Assembly (NCBI GenBank): GCA_029593915.1 | Contig: CP046147.1 | Coordinates: 2,232,001 to 2,296,000 of the forward strand | Length of the DNA stretch: 64,000 bases | Source of the DNA: Candidatus Lucifugimonas marina | GTDB taxonomy: Bacteria > Chloroflexota > Dehalococcoidia > Lucifugimonadales > Lucifugimonadaceae | Direction: 5' to 3' | Part shown: positions 26,414-35,715 of the stretch, one piece after another | Layout of the letters: each line of letters opens with the position of its first letter | How positions within the stretch are numbered: position 1 is the stretch's first letter | The notes under the pieces: generated by a model | Told to the model about the DNA's origin: nothing | Database searches by the model: none | Seen by the model: only the letters and a program-made list of their open reading frames with translations | Translations under genes and position numbers: made by a program

Positions 26414-26926
26414 TTAGATCCGAGCAGCACCGAGATCTTTTTTGTTTTCCTCAGATATCGAGCCGACTATCACCATTGGAGGGACGAGTTCATCTCGACG
26501 TGAGGCGTAGATGTTGCCCGGTTCGGTAATTTGGCCCTCTGATTCGACACGCAAACCGACTATGTCGCCAGCTTCTCCAACCACAAACCAAACCACACCA
26601 CCGAGCGGATGTGGTGCAACGAGCAGCCATTCTTGATCGCGTAGACTCGACTCTGTGGATTCAAGTGGATCAACTTCATGGAGACGGGCCGTTCCAGCAA
26701 AATATTTGTTGCCGGAGATATTGCCGTAGGTATATCCGGTGGAAAATGTAGATTCAGAAATTGATTTCACTGTGACAGTCGGTGTCTTTGTGGGCCATAT
26801 GTAGGTTGGAGACGGTTCATCAGATTCGTCAATCGAGGGATCTTCATTTGCGCAAGCCATTGCACTAGCGACTACTGCGAGCGCCATCACCGAAAGCAGA
26901 ACCCTTATCAATGTCTCACCTTGCAA
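26414..26926 (-). CDS. Lipoprotein, 5' part of an interrupted FG-GAP gene
   Basis: A 170-residue product with an N-terminal lipoprotein signal: RVLLSVMALAVVASAMAC has a hydrophobic stretch and the lipobox SAMAC. An acidic then Thr/Pro-rich linker (PTYIWPTKTPT) follows, and then beta-rich sequence with a WLLVAPHPLGGVVWFV pair. It should be exported and lipid-anchored. It ends at a TAA at 26414-26416, after which the same frame remains open and protein-like. As it stands the product is anchor plus first blades only. It is divergent from the enolase-superfamily gene, 111 bp from that gene's ATG. Confidence 0.6.
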   Translation of the reverse strand: MQGETLIRVLLSVMALAVVASAMACANEDPSIDESDEPSPTYIWPTKTPTVTVKSISESTFSTGYTYGNISGNKYFAGTARLHEVDPLESTESSLRDQEWLLVAPHPLGGVVWFVVGEAGDIVGLRVESEGQITEPGNIYASRRDELVPPMVIVGSISEENKKDLGAARI

Positions 26927-27037
26927 AGTTGCAGTTGATTGATGCGCACCGTAGTCTTCCCGCTGTCGCTCGTGACGGAATGCAACCGGAAAGATAACTC
27001 ATCTCAGCCACTCACGAACCAAGATAAGAGAATAAAT

Positions 27038-28210
27038 ATGTCGAACCTGCGAATCACCAAAATCGAAGTTCACGAATTCACCTTCCCAATGGCCGACGTT
27101 GGTAAGGACTACAACGGATTCAATCTTGTCTACGAAAAAGATGGGATGCAGACCGGCTACGCCTACGCCATGAAGGTCCACACCAACGAAGGTGTCACGG
27201 GTGAATACGTCGGTGGCGACTCGCCCAGTTTTGCCGAATTCAACATGTTCGCGAAGTATCTGATCGGCAAAGACCCGCTCCAACGCGAGCTCATATACAA
27301 CGATGTAAAACGCGCCATGCGCAAATACGACAAGATGGGATTAGGCCCCATTGATATCGCCCTGTGGGATCTCGCGGGTAAGCTCTACAATGCCCCTATT
27401 TACGAACTACTCGGTGGCTGGCGAACCAAGCTCAAGTGCTACGCATCGACGATGCACGGTGACCGAAACGGTGGGCTCGATTCGCCACAGGCTTACGCTG
27501 ATTTCGCCGTTCAGTGCAAAGAAATGGGATATCCGGCGTTCAAGATTCACGGTTGGGGCGACTACGATCTCAATCAGGAAATCGAGACAGTGCACGCCGT
27601 GCGAGCTGCTGTTGGTCCCCAGATGGATCTGATGCTCGATCCGGCATGTGAAATCGACACCTGGCTTGAAACCGTGAAACTGGGGAAGGCTTGCGACGAA
27701 GCGAACTTCCTCTGGCTCGAAGACCCGTACAAGGACACCGGTGTTTCAATGCACGGACACAAAAAGCTCCGTGAAATCATCAAGACTCCCCTGCTCCAAA
27801 CCGAACACATACGGGGTGTCGAGCAACACGTCGATTTCATTGCGAGCGGGGCTACCGACGTTGTTCGAGTCGACCCCGACTACGACGCCGGCTTCACAGG
27901 CGCTATGAAGATCGCACATGCTGCGGAGGGCTTTGGATTAGACGTCGAGATTCACTCACCGGGTCCTGCTCAACGCCAGATGATGGCAGCAGTTCGCAAT
28001 ACCAACTACTACGAAATGGCGTTGATACATCCCAAAACCGAGCAGATTGGGCGACCGCACGAGGTCTACGCAGATGGCTATCGAGATGCAATGGACGCAA
28101 TCGATTCTGAAGGTTACGTACCAGTTCCGAACGGCCCTGGCTTAGGTGTGACATACGACTGGGACTTCATCATGAAGAACCGTCTTGGTGGTCGAGAGTA
28201 CGGCGAATAG
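27038..28210 (+). CDS. Enolase-superfamily (mandelate racemase-like) dehydratase
   Basis: A 390-residue enolase-superfamily enzyme with N-terminal capping domain and barrel. Metal ligands are Asp201 (MLDPAC), Glu228 (WLEDP) and Glu256 (TEH). The strand-2 acid/base motif reads FKIHGW (Lys169, His171) instead of the usual KxK, and His306 in EIHSPG is a further candidate base. Members abstract the alpha proton of a carboxylate and dehydrate or racemise sugar acids. The unusual KxH leaves the substrate open. ATG at 27038 follows AGATAAGAG and is preferred to upstream ATGs at 26939/26942. Expansion of this superfamily is a reported trait of SAR202 bacteria. Confidence 0.88.
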   Translation: MSNLRITKIEVHEFTFPMADVGKDYNGFNLVYEKDGMQTGYAYAMKVHTNEGVTGEYVGGDSPSFAEFNMFAKYLIGKDPLQRELIYNDVKRAMRKYDKMGLGPIDIALWDLAGKLYNAPIYELLGGWRTKLKCYASTMHGDRNGGLDSPQAYADFAVQCKEMGYPAFKIHGWGDYDLNQEIETVHAVRAAVGPQMDLMLDPACEIDTWLETVKLGKACDEANFLWLEDPYKDTGVSMHGHKKLREIIKTPLLQTEHIRGVEQHVDFIASGATDVVRVDPDYDAGFTGAMKIAHAAEGFGLDVEIHSPGPAQRQMMAAVRNTNYYEMALIHPKTEQIGRPHEVYADGYRDAMDAIDSEGYVPVPNGPGLGVTYDWDFIMKNRLGGREYGE

Positions 28211-28290
28211 ATTCGCGCTCACGGATGAACACTGGCTCCGCCAAATAACCTGCGGTGGGGTTTAAGTCGTCATCGAGACAGGAGAAAACT

Positions 28291-28668
28291 CTAAGCTGCT
28301 TGCTGGCTTGCCTCAACGGCTTTGTTCACGCGTGCAATAAGATCGTCTGCCGACCACGGCTTAGGCACGTAATCGACTGCGCCCATTTCACGTGCCTTGT
28401 CGAAATCTTCGTCTTCGCTTAGAGCCGACGAAATGATCACCGGAATGTCGATCGATTCAGGGTTTGATTTCAGAAGCTCAAGCGTGTCCCATCCGTCCAT
28501 CCCCGGCATCATCAAGTCGAGAATGATCAGATCGGGTCGAGAATCTCTGACCCACGATTCAACAGTGGTGCCATCAGCAGCCTCGATAACTTCAAAGCCG
28601 GCGCGCTGAAGTACAGCTACAAGCAGAACTTGAATGTCGGCTACATCGTCTACAACAAGGATTCGCAT
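28291..28668 (-). CDS. Single-domain response regulator
   Basis: A 125-residue receiver domain. It has the acidic pair VVDD (7-8), phospho-acceptor Asp51 in LDLMMPGMDGW, the conserved Ser/Thr position in ISSALS and Lys in PKPW. There is no output domain. It follows the sensor kinase at 28702-30468 by 33 bp on the same strand, so the two form a kinase-receiver operon. It resembles the receiver at 19904 in length, the shared KPW motif and gene arrangement, suggesting duplicated modules. Confidence 0.93.
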   Translation of the reverse strand: MRILVVDDVADIQVLLVAVLQRAGFEVIEAADGTTVESWVRDSRPDLIILDLMMPGMDGWDTLELLKSNPESIDIPVIISSALSEDEDFDKAREMGAVDYVPKPWSADDLIARVNKAVEASQQAA

Positions 28669-28701
28669 TAAAGTCTCACAGTCATCGGCACTTTACTCGC
28701 G

Positions 28702-30468
28702 CTATGCAACATCAGCCAACGATTGGCTTGAATATGGGGGAAGCTCGACCATGAATGTCGAGCCAACCCCGATCTCGCTCGATACGGTCAGGCTGCCACC
28801 GTGCTGTTCAACAATCGATTTTGAGAGGAACAGACCCAACCCCGTTCCGGGACGTTGTTTTGCCTCTGGATTCATCGAGCGGAAATATGGCGTGAAAAGT
28901 CTGTCGATATCTTCGTCGGAGATACCCAATCCTCGATCAGTAACCGAAATACGTATTGATTCGCTATCAGTTCTTATCGTGGATATCTCGACCGGTTGAT
29001 CATCATCGGAATATTTCAGTGCGTTGGTAATGAGATTGGTGAAAACCTGACTGAGTCTTGCCGGATCGCCTTCGACTTCAAACTCAAACAGTGCATCGGA
29101 AACCAAAAGTCGACGTTCGATATTCGGGTCTGAAACTTTCAATCCTTCAGTCACCGAATCGATAACCTTCACCACGTTGTGAGGTTCTTTTGCAGTCGTG
29201 AAATGTCCTGATTCGATATTCGTGAGGTCACTCAGATCGTCGATTAACACTGCTAGTTGCCGGGCCGATTGTTCAATTGATGCTGCGTACTCTCGCTGTT
29301 CGGGTCCAAGATTTACGGCATCGAATCGCAGTAAATCGGCGTAACCGATCATCACCGCAAGTGGTGATTTTATTTCGTGAGCGACTTCTGACATGAACTG
29401 AGTCTTCGAATCGTTCAATTCGGTCAATTGTTCATGACTTACTCGAAGTTCACCTTCGGTGACGTCAACTCCGTCCTGCATCTGAGCGAGCATCTCGTTC
29501 TGCCCAACGAGATACTGCTGAAGTTGCTTCAATGATTCAGAGTTTCTCGCATTCACTATCGCCGATTTCATGTGATCGGATATGTGAGAAATAAACTCGA
29601 CTTCAAGTTCTGAGTATTCAGCAGGTGTTCTCGCACAAATCCAAATTTGAGCGACAAGATCCTCGTCGTCTCGCAGCGTAGATACCAATGCACTCCGAAT
29701 GCCAGACTCTGCAGCTGTGGAAGCGAAATATGAACGTTCAGATATTGCTGTCAAATCATCTGCATTCATAACGACAAGATCGAGATCGGTTACAGGATCG
29801 GACAAAGCTTCGGAGACCGAACGACCATCACCGGCCGAGAATCCCAACAATCTCAATCCAAGAGTTTGCTCGATAGTTATCGATCGATTTTCCTGATCGG
29901 CTACAGCGACAGCCATAAAATCTGGATTCAGTGCACGACTAACGTGAGAAACGACACTTCGACTAACGTCGATTACCTTCGAGCTTTTATGCGCTGACGA
30001 GTTGAACTCAGCAGCGATAGCTAACAACTGCTCCCGACGTTGTTCAATCTGGTGTAGGTCTACCCAACCTTCGATCTCAGAATCGTTATTGAAGTCGGAT
30101 TCGATTTTAGGTTCTGTTGAAACTGCTTGTTGTTCTGGGTTTCGCCGGACGTAACCCGTGATCAGTGCAAGCGAAACCAATACAGAAACATTAAGTAGGT
30201 TTCCACCCCGGAAAAGAACATCGAACGTGTCGGTGCCCATCGCTACTCCAAGACCTGCGTAGGTAACCAAACTAAGAGTCGAACCGACGATTGCACCGCG
30301 AATTCCGAACAATACAGCCGATAGAAATACCGGCACAGCAGTCAACACGTGAGCACCAGCAGTTCCGGTTTGAGCCAACGAGACGAATATCGCAGCCCAA
30401 AGCAGATATGTGCCGACTGCCAGCCCAAACCTCGGAAGAAATTCAGCTTCTACTAAATTACGAACCAT
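28702..30468 (-). CDS. Membrane sensor histidine kinase with GAF domain
   Basis: A 588-residue kinase. The N-terminus has about four hydrophobic segments within residues 10-110, resembling a small integral sensor. A GAF-like domain occupies roughly 145-310, followed by a short coiled coil. HisKA carries the phosphorylated His near 364 in VAHEIKSPLAVMIGY. The HATPase domain shows NLITNALKYS, DRGLGIS and GTGLGLFLS. It phosphorylates, presumably, the receiver encoded 33 bp downstream. The gene is divergent from the peptide-binding lipoprotein gene, with a 208-bp gap to the chosen start of that gene. No strong RBS is visible. Confidence 0.92.
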   Translation of the reverse strand: MVRNLVEAEFLPRFGLAVGTYLLWAAIFVSLAQTGTAGAHVLTAVPVFLSAVLFGIRGAIVGSTLSLVTYAGLGVAMGTDTFDVLFRGGNLLNVSVLVSLALITGYVRRNPEQQAVSTEPKIESDFNNDSEIEGWVDLHQIEQRREQLLAIAAEFNSSAHKSSKVIDVSRSVVSHVSRALNPDFMAVAVADQENRSITIEQTLGLRLLGFSAGDGRSVSEALSDPVTDLDLVVMNADDLTAISERSYFASTAAESGIRSALVSTLRDDEDLVAQIWICARTPAEYSELEVEFISHISDHMKSAIVNARNSESLKQLQQYLVGQNEMLAQMQDGVDVTEGELRVSHEQLTELNDSKTQFMSEVAHEIKSPLAVMIGYADLLRFDAVNLGPEQREYAASIEQSARQLAVLIDDLSDLTNIESGHFTTAKEPHNVVKVIDSVTEGLKVSDPNIERRLLVSDALFEFEVEGDPARLSQVFTNLITNALKYSDDDQPVEISTIRTDSESIRISVTDRGLGISDEDIDRLFTPYFRSMNPEAKQRPGTGLGLFLSKSIVEQHGGSLTVSSEIGVGSTFMVELPPYSSQSLADVA

Positions 30469-30676
30469 TAACTAAATCCGAACCCAATCACCAGTTCGCC
30501 ATAGCTCCACTCGCTGTGAAGGGTCAAACGAACGCACTATCCTCGTTCAGATTAGATTCTCGGAATAATCTCAACATCGGGGAATATGCGTGGTCGATTG
30601 CGGTTTGTACTCAGTAATATCTGGTTCGTGTTCGATCACACGATTATTCTGGGCGGAAGCTATCCTTGAACCAGCA

Positions 30677-32485
30677 ATGAATCAACTTGGCCAGAAAACA
30701 AATCAAATTCCAGCGTCTCGTTTACAAATGGGATCAGTCGTCGCCGTTCGATCTGGCTCCAGCAAACTGCTAATTACAGGTTTGGTGCTAATCTCACTGT
30801 TTCTCATCGTGCAGTGTTCAAGTAACGAGCCTGCCCCCACCGCGGTAGTGGCTACGGCGACATCTACTCCCGCTCCTGTTCCGACTGCAACGCCGGGACC
30901 TACAGCAACACCGTTCGCCACTCCTACAGCAATACCATCGCCGACCGCTGCTCCGACTCCAGAAAATCTAGAACGAGGTGGCATTCTTCGGTTTGCGATT
31001 CCAGAAGGTGCGCCGCACAACGACCCACACCTAACCGTTTCGACAGCCCTTCTGAGTTGGGGCGCAGGTCAGGCGTATTCCCGCCTGTTCAAATTCGAAA
31101 CCACCGGTGGAAACTCAATAGTCGTCTGTGATCTATGTGAATCGTGGGAGCAGTCAGCACCTCTGACTTTCAAAATCAAACTTCGGGATGACGTTTTCTG
31201 GCAAAACAAGGCACCAATCCACGGTCGGAAACTAACTGCTCAGGACGTTGTTTACAGTCTTAATCGACAGGCCACCCCCGGCTACCCCAATGCCGCGCTT
31301 CTATCGAACATCACAGAGTTCACTGCTGTTGGTGAACACGAAGTTGTAATTAGACTCGACTCTCCCGACTCCGAGGTACTGGAAAAACTCGCCGATACTC
31401 ACACAAGGATCGTGGCGAAAGAAGTCGTCGAGGCAAACGGCGACCTCCGTCGAGGTCCAACGATCGGGTCTGGACCGTGGATCGTCAATGAAGTTCTGCA
31501 AGATGCGACAAGGCTTCTCGTAAACGAGGACTACTACGGTGACGGTCGACCGTATCTCGACGGTATCGAAACGCAGGTGATGCCAGCAAATTCGGTTCGT
31601 GCGGCTGGAATGCGGACGAAAATCATCGACGTTGCGCAGGTCGAACTTGATCAGGTTGAAGCTGCTATGGAACGTCTCGACGAGATCAGGTATGTAGGGA
31701 TCGAAAATCCCTCAGCCGGTATTGAAATAGCACTGAACACAAATCGCAGCCCGATGGATAATCCAGTTGTACGAGAAGCTATGATGCTGACATGGCCGGT
31801 CGGAAAACACTTCGTCGTTCCCGGAACGGATGGGCTTGTCGACACCAGCAATCCCAATCCGGGGATTAGCGTAGGTATGCCAAGTCTAAAGCTTGATTGG
31901 TTGCTTCCATCACACAGGTTTTCTCATGCGTTCAGTCAGGGGTCGAGTGGGATAGACCGAGCTAATGAATTGCTCGCAACAGCGGAACTAAAGCCAACCG
32001 ACAATGTCATCATCAAAGTTGGCGAATTTGGTCAGGCGTACATTGATCAAGCGAACGAAATGGCTGAAGGGCTAGCTTCAGTCGGCATCCGAGCGGAAGT
32101 CGAGAGAGTTTCAACTCGTGTGTTCGGCGATGCGGTTTGGACCGCCGGCAACTACGACATCATGGTTGGCGCGCCTCCACCAATTTCAAGCACAACTTCC
32201 TACCTGTTCGCCGTGCACCACTCAGCTGGGCCGTGGAACACAACCGGGTACTCGAATCCCGAAATTGATCGACTCATAGAGGCTCAAGCTCGAGAATACG
32301 ATGTAGCGAAACGGGGCGACCTGCTGCTGGAGCTACAACAGCTGATGCTTGATGGATCACACAGATTTATCGCATCAACCAGAACGACACACTGGATGTT
32401 CTGGGATTACGTGCACGATTTTGAGCCGATCACACCGCGCGGCGATACCGATTTCCTAACGCAGGTATGGGTTACCGCTCGGTAG
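30677..32485 (+). CDS. ABC transporter substrate-binding lipoprotein, family 5
   Basis: A ~602-residue solute-binding protein of the dipeptide/oligopeptide (SBP_bac_5) family. A hydrophobic signal ends in SLFLIVQC; Gln before the Cys is unusual for a lipobox. A Thr/Pro/Ala-rich linker of ~50 residues follows, then GGILRFAIPEGAPHNDPH, the standard N-terminus of the domain. DVVYSLNRQ, GSGPWIVNE and the NEDYYGDGRPYLDGIE segment (given in short: DYYGDGRPYLDG) follow in family order. It binds a ligand outside the membrane. No permease or ATPase genes are adjacent. The start is uncertain; ATG at 30677 gives a sensible signal sequence, and one at 30728 is possible. Confidence 0.85.
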   Translation: MNQLGQKTNQIPASRLQMGSVVAVRSGSSKLLITGLVLISLFLIVQCSSNEPAPTAVVATATSTPAPVPTATPGPTATPFATPTAIPSPTAAPTPENLERGGILRFAIPEGAPHNDPHLTVSTALLSWGAGQAYSRLFKFETTGGNSIVVCDLCESWEQSAPLTFKIKLRDDVFWQNKAPIHGRKLTAQDVVYSLNRQATPGYPNAALLSNITEFTAVGEHEVVIRLDSPDSEVLEKLADTHTRIVAKEVVEANGDLRRGPTIGSGPWIVNEVLQDATRLLVNEDYYGDGRPYLDGIETQVMPANSVRAAGMRTKIIDVAQVELDQVEAAMERLDEIRYVGIENPSAGIEIALNTNRSPMDNPVVREAMMLTWPVGKHFVVPGTDGLVDTSNPNPGISVGMPSLKLDWLLPSHRFSHAFSQGSSGIDRANELLATAELKPTDNVIIKVGEFGQAYIDQANEMAEGLASVGIRAEVERVSTRVFGDAVWTAGNYDIMVGAPPPISSTTSYLFAVHHSAGPWNTTGYSNPEIDRLIEAQAREYDVAKRGDLLLELQQLMLDGSHRFIASTRTTHWMFWDYVHDFEPITPRGDTDFLTQVWVTAR

Positions 32486-32585
32486 TAGGCTTTTCCAACC
32501 AATCGAATTCTCGACCGACGGGTCCGGCATCCGGGATGAGAACGATAAATTGCCCGCTGATCGTGTCACGCGCTATGTGATATTG

Positions 32586-32607
32586 ATCCTGAAAATGAAT
32601 TCAGGAT
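32586..32607 (-). terminator. Hairpin 3' of sufU
   Basis: ATCCTGAA (32586-32593) and TTCAGGAT (32600-32607) pair perfectly around a 6-nt loop, 34 bp past the sufU stop. There is no T-run on the minus strand. The sequence resembles widespread CTGAA..TTCAG intergenic palindromes; a weaker CTGAA-CTTGA-TTCAG copy lies at 42933-42947. Confidence 0.45.
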
Positions 32608-32640
32608 GACAGGCTATCGAGTTGTTAAACCAACTCAAAA

Positions 32641-33102
32641 CTACTTCGAGAGATGCTCTGTAAGGGCATCGTCGAGACCTACCCAGCTGAGCAGTGCGCA
32701 CTTAACACGGACAGGGAATTTTCTAACTCCGCCCAGCGCTTCGATGTCACCGAGAACATCCGCTTCTTCGTCGGTTATTTCCTCGCCTTTTAGCAATCGG
32801 CGAATCGAATCGACAGCGTCGTGAACCTGATCAGTCGACTTGCCTTTGACCAATTCTGCAAGCAACGAAGCTGAAGCCTGGCTAATCGCACAGCCTCGAC
32901 CCGTGATTCCAACCTCGGAAACCGCGTCGTCTTCAACCTTCAGTTGAATATGAAATTCGTCACCGCAGAACGGATTGTTCACTTCAAGATCAACATCAGC
33001 GCCTTCAACGGGAGCCGTGTTTCGAGGGCTGCGGTAGTGATCGAGAATGATCGCCTCGTACAGCTCGTCCATTTCGCCAAGGCCGCTCATGCCACCTGTC
33101 AT
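32641..33102 (-). CDS. sufU: Fe-S cluster assembly scaffold/sulfur acceptor SufU
   Basis: A 153-residue SufU. The zinc/cluster cysteines are in NPFCGDEF, GRGCAISQAS and RVKCALLSW, with the conserved DHYRSPRN near the N-terminus. The insertion between the second and third Cys marks SufU rather than IscU. SufU takes persulfide sulfur from SufS and feeds the SufBCD scaffold. Its start overlaps the sufS stop by four bases (ATGA), so translation is coupled. It is the last gene of the sufB-C-D-S-U operon. Confidence 0.93.
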   Translation of the reverse strand: MTGGMSGLGEMDELYEAIILDHYRSPRNTAPVEGADVDLEVNNPFCGDEFHIQLKVEDDAVSEVGITGRGCAISQASASLLAELVKGKSTDQVHDAVDSIRRLLKGEEITDEEADVLGDIEALGGVRKFPVRVKCALLSWVGLDDALTEHLSK

Positions 33103-34364
33103 CGGCTGAAATACCCTTCGGTTTCACTAATCCCGTTGACGAACGCATCAACTTCGGACTTCGTGTTGTAAATATAGAAGCTAGCTCTGGCTGCTGCCAC
33201 TACGCCGTAGCTACGCACCAGCGGCATCGCACAGTGGTGCCCCGTTCGAATCGCAATCCCTTGCTGATCGAGCGCTGTGCCCAGATCATGAGGGTGGATA
33301 GTATCGTGGATGAACGAAATAACCCCACCTCGTAAAGCGGGATCCTGAGGTCCCAATACTTTCACATTGTCCAGAGAAAGAACTTGCTCCATCGCATAGG
33401 CAGTTAATTCCTGCTCGTGCTTCCAGACATTTTCCATGCCCAGTGCACTTAGGTAATCGACTGCCGCACCCGTTGCAAACGCATCGGCGATGTTCGGTGT
33501 GCCAGCTTCGAATTTGTATGGCAAATCATTCCAGTTGGCGTCTTCGTAGGTCACCTCAAGAATCATGTCGCCACCAAACATGTAAGGCGGCATTGCTTCC
33601 AGCAGGTCATATCGACCCCAAAGTACTCCGATACCGGTTGGTCCGAGCATTTTGTGGGCTGAAAAACACAGGAAGTCAGCATCTAGTGCCTGAACGTCAA
33701 CCGGCATATGCGGAACGCTCTGCGCAGCATCGACAAGTATCAGGGCGCCAACGTCGTGCGCCAACTCGGCAAGTTTTGCAATTGGATTGATCGTTCCTAG
33801 AACGTTCGACATGTGAGTAGCAGCAACGATTTTGGTTCGGGAGTCGATAACACCTCCCGCTCCATCGATATCGATCACGCCTTCGTCGTCGTGCTGCAGA
33901 TAACGTACTTCAGCGCCTTTTTTGAACGCCAGTTGCTGCCACGGAACGATATTCGAGTGATGCTCCATCATCGTAATAACGATGTTGTCGCCTTCGCTTA
34001 AATTGGCCTCGGCCCAAGTTGCAGCGACGAGGTTCAGCGATTCACTTGTGTTTCGAGTCCAAATAACTTCCTCACGGCGAGGCGCATTTATGAACTTTGC
34101 AACTTTGGTTCGAGCGAGTTCGTAGCCGTCTGTCGCTTCAATCGAAAGTGTGTGCACACCGCGATGAACGTTGGCGTTCGTCTGCTCGTAGTAGTCGGTG
34201 AGTGATTTGATTACTTGAGCCGGCTTCTGAGTAGTAGCAGCATTGTCGAGATAAACCAGTTGTTGACCGTTTATCTTCCGATTCAGAATCGGAAAATCAG
34301 CACGGATCGAATCAACGTCAAACGCCCTAGAACCAACACCAGAACCTGATTCAGAGTTGCTCAT
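33099..34364 (-). CDS. sufS: Cysteine desulfurase SufS
   Basis: A 421-residue class II cysteine desulfurase. It has LDNAATTQKP near the N-terminus, HRGVHTLS, the PLP lysine in FSAHKMLGPTGIGVLWG and the persulfide-forming Cys in RTGHHCAMPL. It removes sulfur from cysteine to give alanine and an enzyme persulfide. It overlaps sufD (upstream) and sufU (downstream) by four bases each, the sign of a tight operon. Length is close to the usual ~410. Confidence 0.96.
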   Translation of the reverse strand: MSNSESGSGVGSRAFDVDSIRADFPILNRKINGQQLVYLDNAATTQKPAQVIKSLTDYYEQTNANVHRGVHTLSIEATDGYELARTKVAKFINAPRREEVIWTRNTSESLNLVAATWAEANLSEGDNIVITMMEHHSNIVPWQQLAFKKGAEVRYLQHDDEGVIDIDGAGGVIDSRTKIVAATHMSNVLGTINPIAKLAELAHDVGALILVDAAQSVPHMPVDVQALDADFLCFSAHKMLGPTGIGVLWGRYDLLEAMPPYMFGGDMILEVTYEDANWNDLPYKFEAGTPNIADAFATGAAVDYLSALGMENVWKHEQELTAYAMEQVLSLDNVKVLGPQDPALRGGVISFIHDTIHPHDLGTALDQQGIAIRTGHHCAMPLVRSYGVVAAARASFYIYNTKSEVDAFVNGISETEGYFSR

Positions 34365-35713
34365 GCTGTTCCAATCGTGTCGGATTCTGCGAGCAGAACC
34401 GGGATTCGCTCATCTGTCACTTTTTCAACGAACTCGTTCAGCGCTTCGGGTTCGAATTCATTGAGCATCTCCTCAGCAAATCCACGAATGAGTATTGCCT
34501 TGGCGGCTTCTTCGTCGACGCCACGTGACTGAAGATAGAACAGCGTGTCACGATCGACGTGCCCAGCCGTAGCTCCGTGCGCTGCGACTACGTCGTCAGC
34601 ATAAATCTCAAGCGATGGCTTAGCATCGATTTCAGCGCCACGTGAAAGCAGAAGGTTGAGGTCCTTCTGACCAGCCTCAGACTTCTGAGCGTCTCGCTTA
34701 ACGATCACTTTTCCGCTGAATACAGCGTGTGATTTGCCAGAGAGGATGCCCTTGTAGAACTGATCAGACGAGCACCCGGGTTTGGCATGAGTCGTGCTAA
34801 TTTCCTGGTCTTGCTGCTGAGCACCATGGGTCATGTACAGACCGTGCAGCGTGCAGGAAGCACCAGGGGCATCAAGCAATGTGTGAATATCGTTCCGAGC
34901 TATCGAAGCTCCCACGGCAAAACTAGTCGAGGTGAAATCCGTGTCACCCTGCTGAGCTATTCGGGTTGTACCGAGATGAAACGACGATTCGTTTTCCATC
35001 TGTACTCGATAGTGGCGAATTGATGCGCCATCGTCAGCGAATATTTCGACTACTGGAGCCGAGAACTGTGCAGACTCAGCGAGGTTCACGTGCGTTTCAA
35101 TGAGAACGACAGATGAATTAGCGCCGGCATCAACTAGCAATCGCGGGTAGCTTGCTCGGCTTGCGTTGTTTTCAGATGTAACAAAAACAACTTGGACGGG
35201 ATGTTCAAGTTCGGTGCCATCGGCAATAGCAACGTAAGCACCATCGTCGATAAACGCCGTGCTCAAAGCGGTGAATGCGTAATCTTCCTGCCCTGCCAAA
35301 CTACCGAGCTGCTGTTCAACGTTTCCAGTCCCGTTGGCGATTGCTTCAACCAATGAACCGGCGGTCAGACCTGCCGTGCCATGTAAGTTTGAAAGCTCAG
35401 CATGGAAATTACCGTCGACAACAACGACTGTGTTCCACGCGTCGTCCCATGGTGCGGTCGCTTTGATCTGATCAAGAGAGGCTGTACCGGTTATTCCAAA
35501 TTCAAAATCAGCTGCAGCTAACGGCTGAAGATTTGTGTACTTCCAAAGTTCGTTTCCACGTCGTTTAGTTGGAAGGCCGAGTTCTGAGAAAGTCGACCAT
35601 GCCTGCTGACGCAGCGACTTCAGCCATTCAGGCGAAGACGCGCTGTCGGAGGCATGCGATTCATAGGCAGCTGCGAATTTCTCGACGGCTGCGGGTGTTG
35701 ATGCAAGCGTCAT
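34361..35713 (-). CDS. sufD: Fe-S cluster assembly protein SufD
   Basis: A 450-residue SufBD-fold protein. The N-terminal helix region (TFSELGLPTKRRGNELWKYTN, given in short: GLPTKRRGNELWKYT) is typical of SufD. The beta-helix core ends in HGATAGHVDRDTLFYLQSRG and the C-terminal AILIRGFAEEML helix, both hallmark segments. SufD joins SufB and SufC2 as the cluster scaffold. It starts 2 bp after sufC and overlaps sufS by 4 bp. Confidence 0.95.
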   Translation of the reverse strand: MTLASTPAAVEKFAAAYESHASDSASSPEWLKSLRQQAWSTFSELGLPTKRRGNELWKYTNLQPLAAADFEFGITGTASLDQIKATAPWDDAWNTVVVVDGNFHAELSNLHGTAGLTAGSLVEAIANGTGNVEQQLGSLAGQEDYAFTALSTAFIDDGAYVAIADGTELEHPVQVVFVTSENNASRASYPRLLVDAGANSSVVLIETHVNLAESAQFSAPVVEIFADDGASIRHYRVQMENESSFHLGTTRIAQQGDTDFTSTSFAVGASIARNDIHTLLDAPGASCTLHGLYMTHGAQQQDQEISTTHAKPGCSSDQFYKGILSGKSHAVFSGKVIVKRDAQKSEAGQKDLNLLLSRGAEIDAKPSLEIYADDVVAAHGATAGHVDRDTLFYLQSRGVDEEAAKAILIRGFAEEMLNEFEPEALNEFVEKVTDERIPVLLAESDTIGTA

Positions 35714-35715
35714 TG

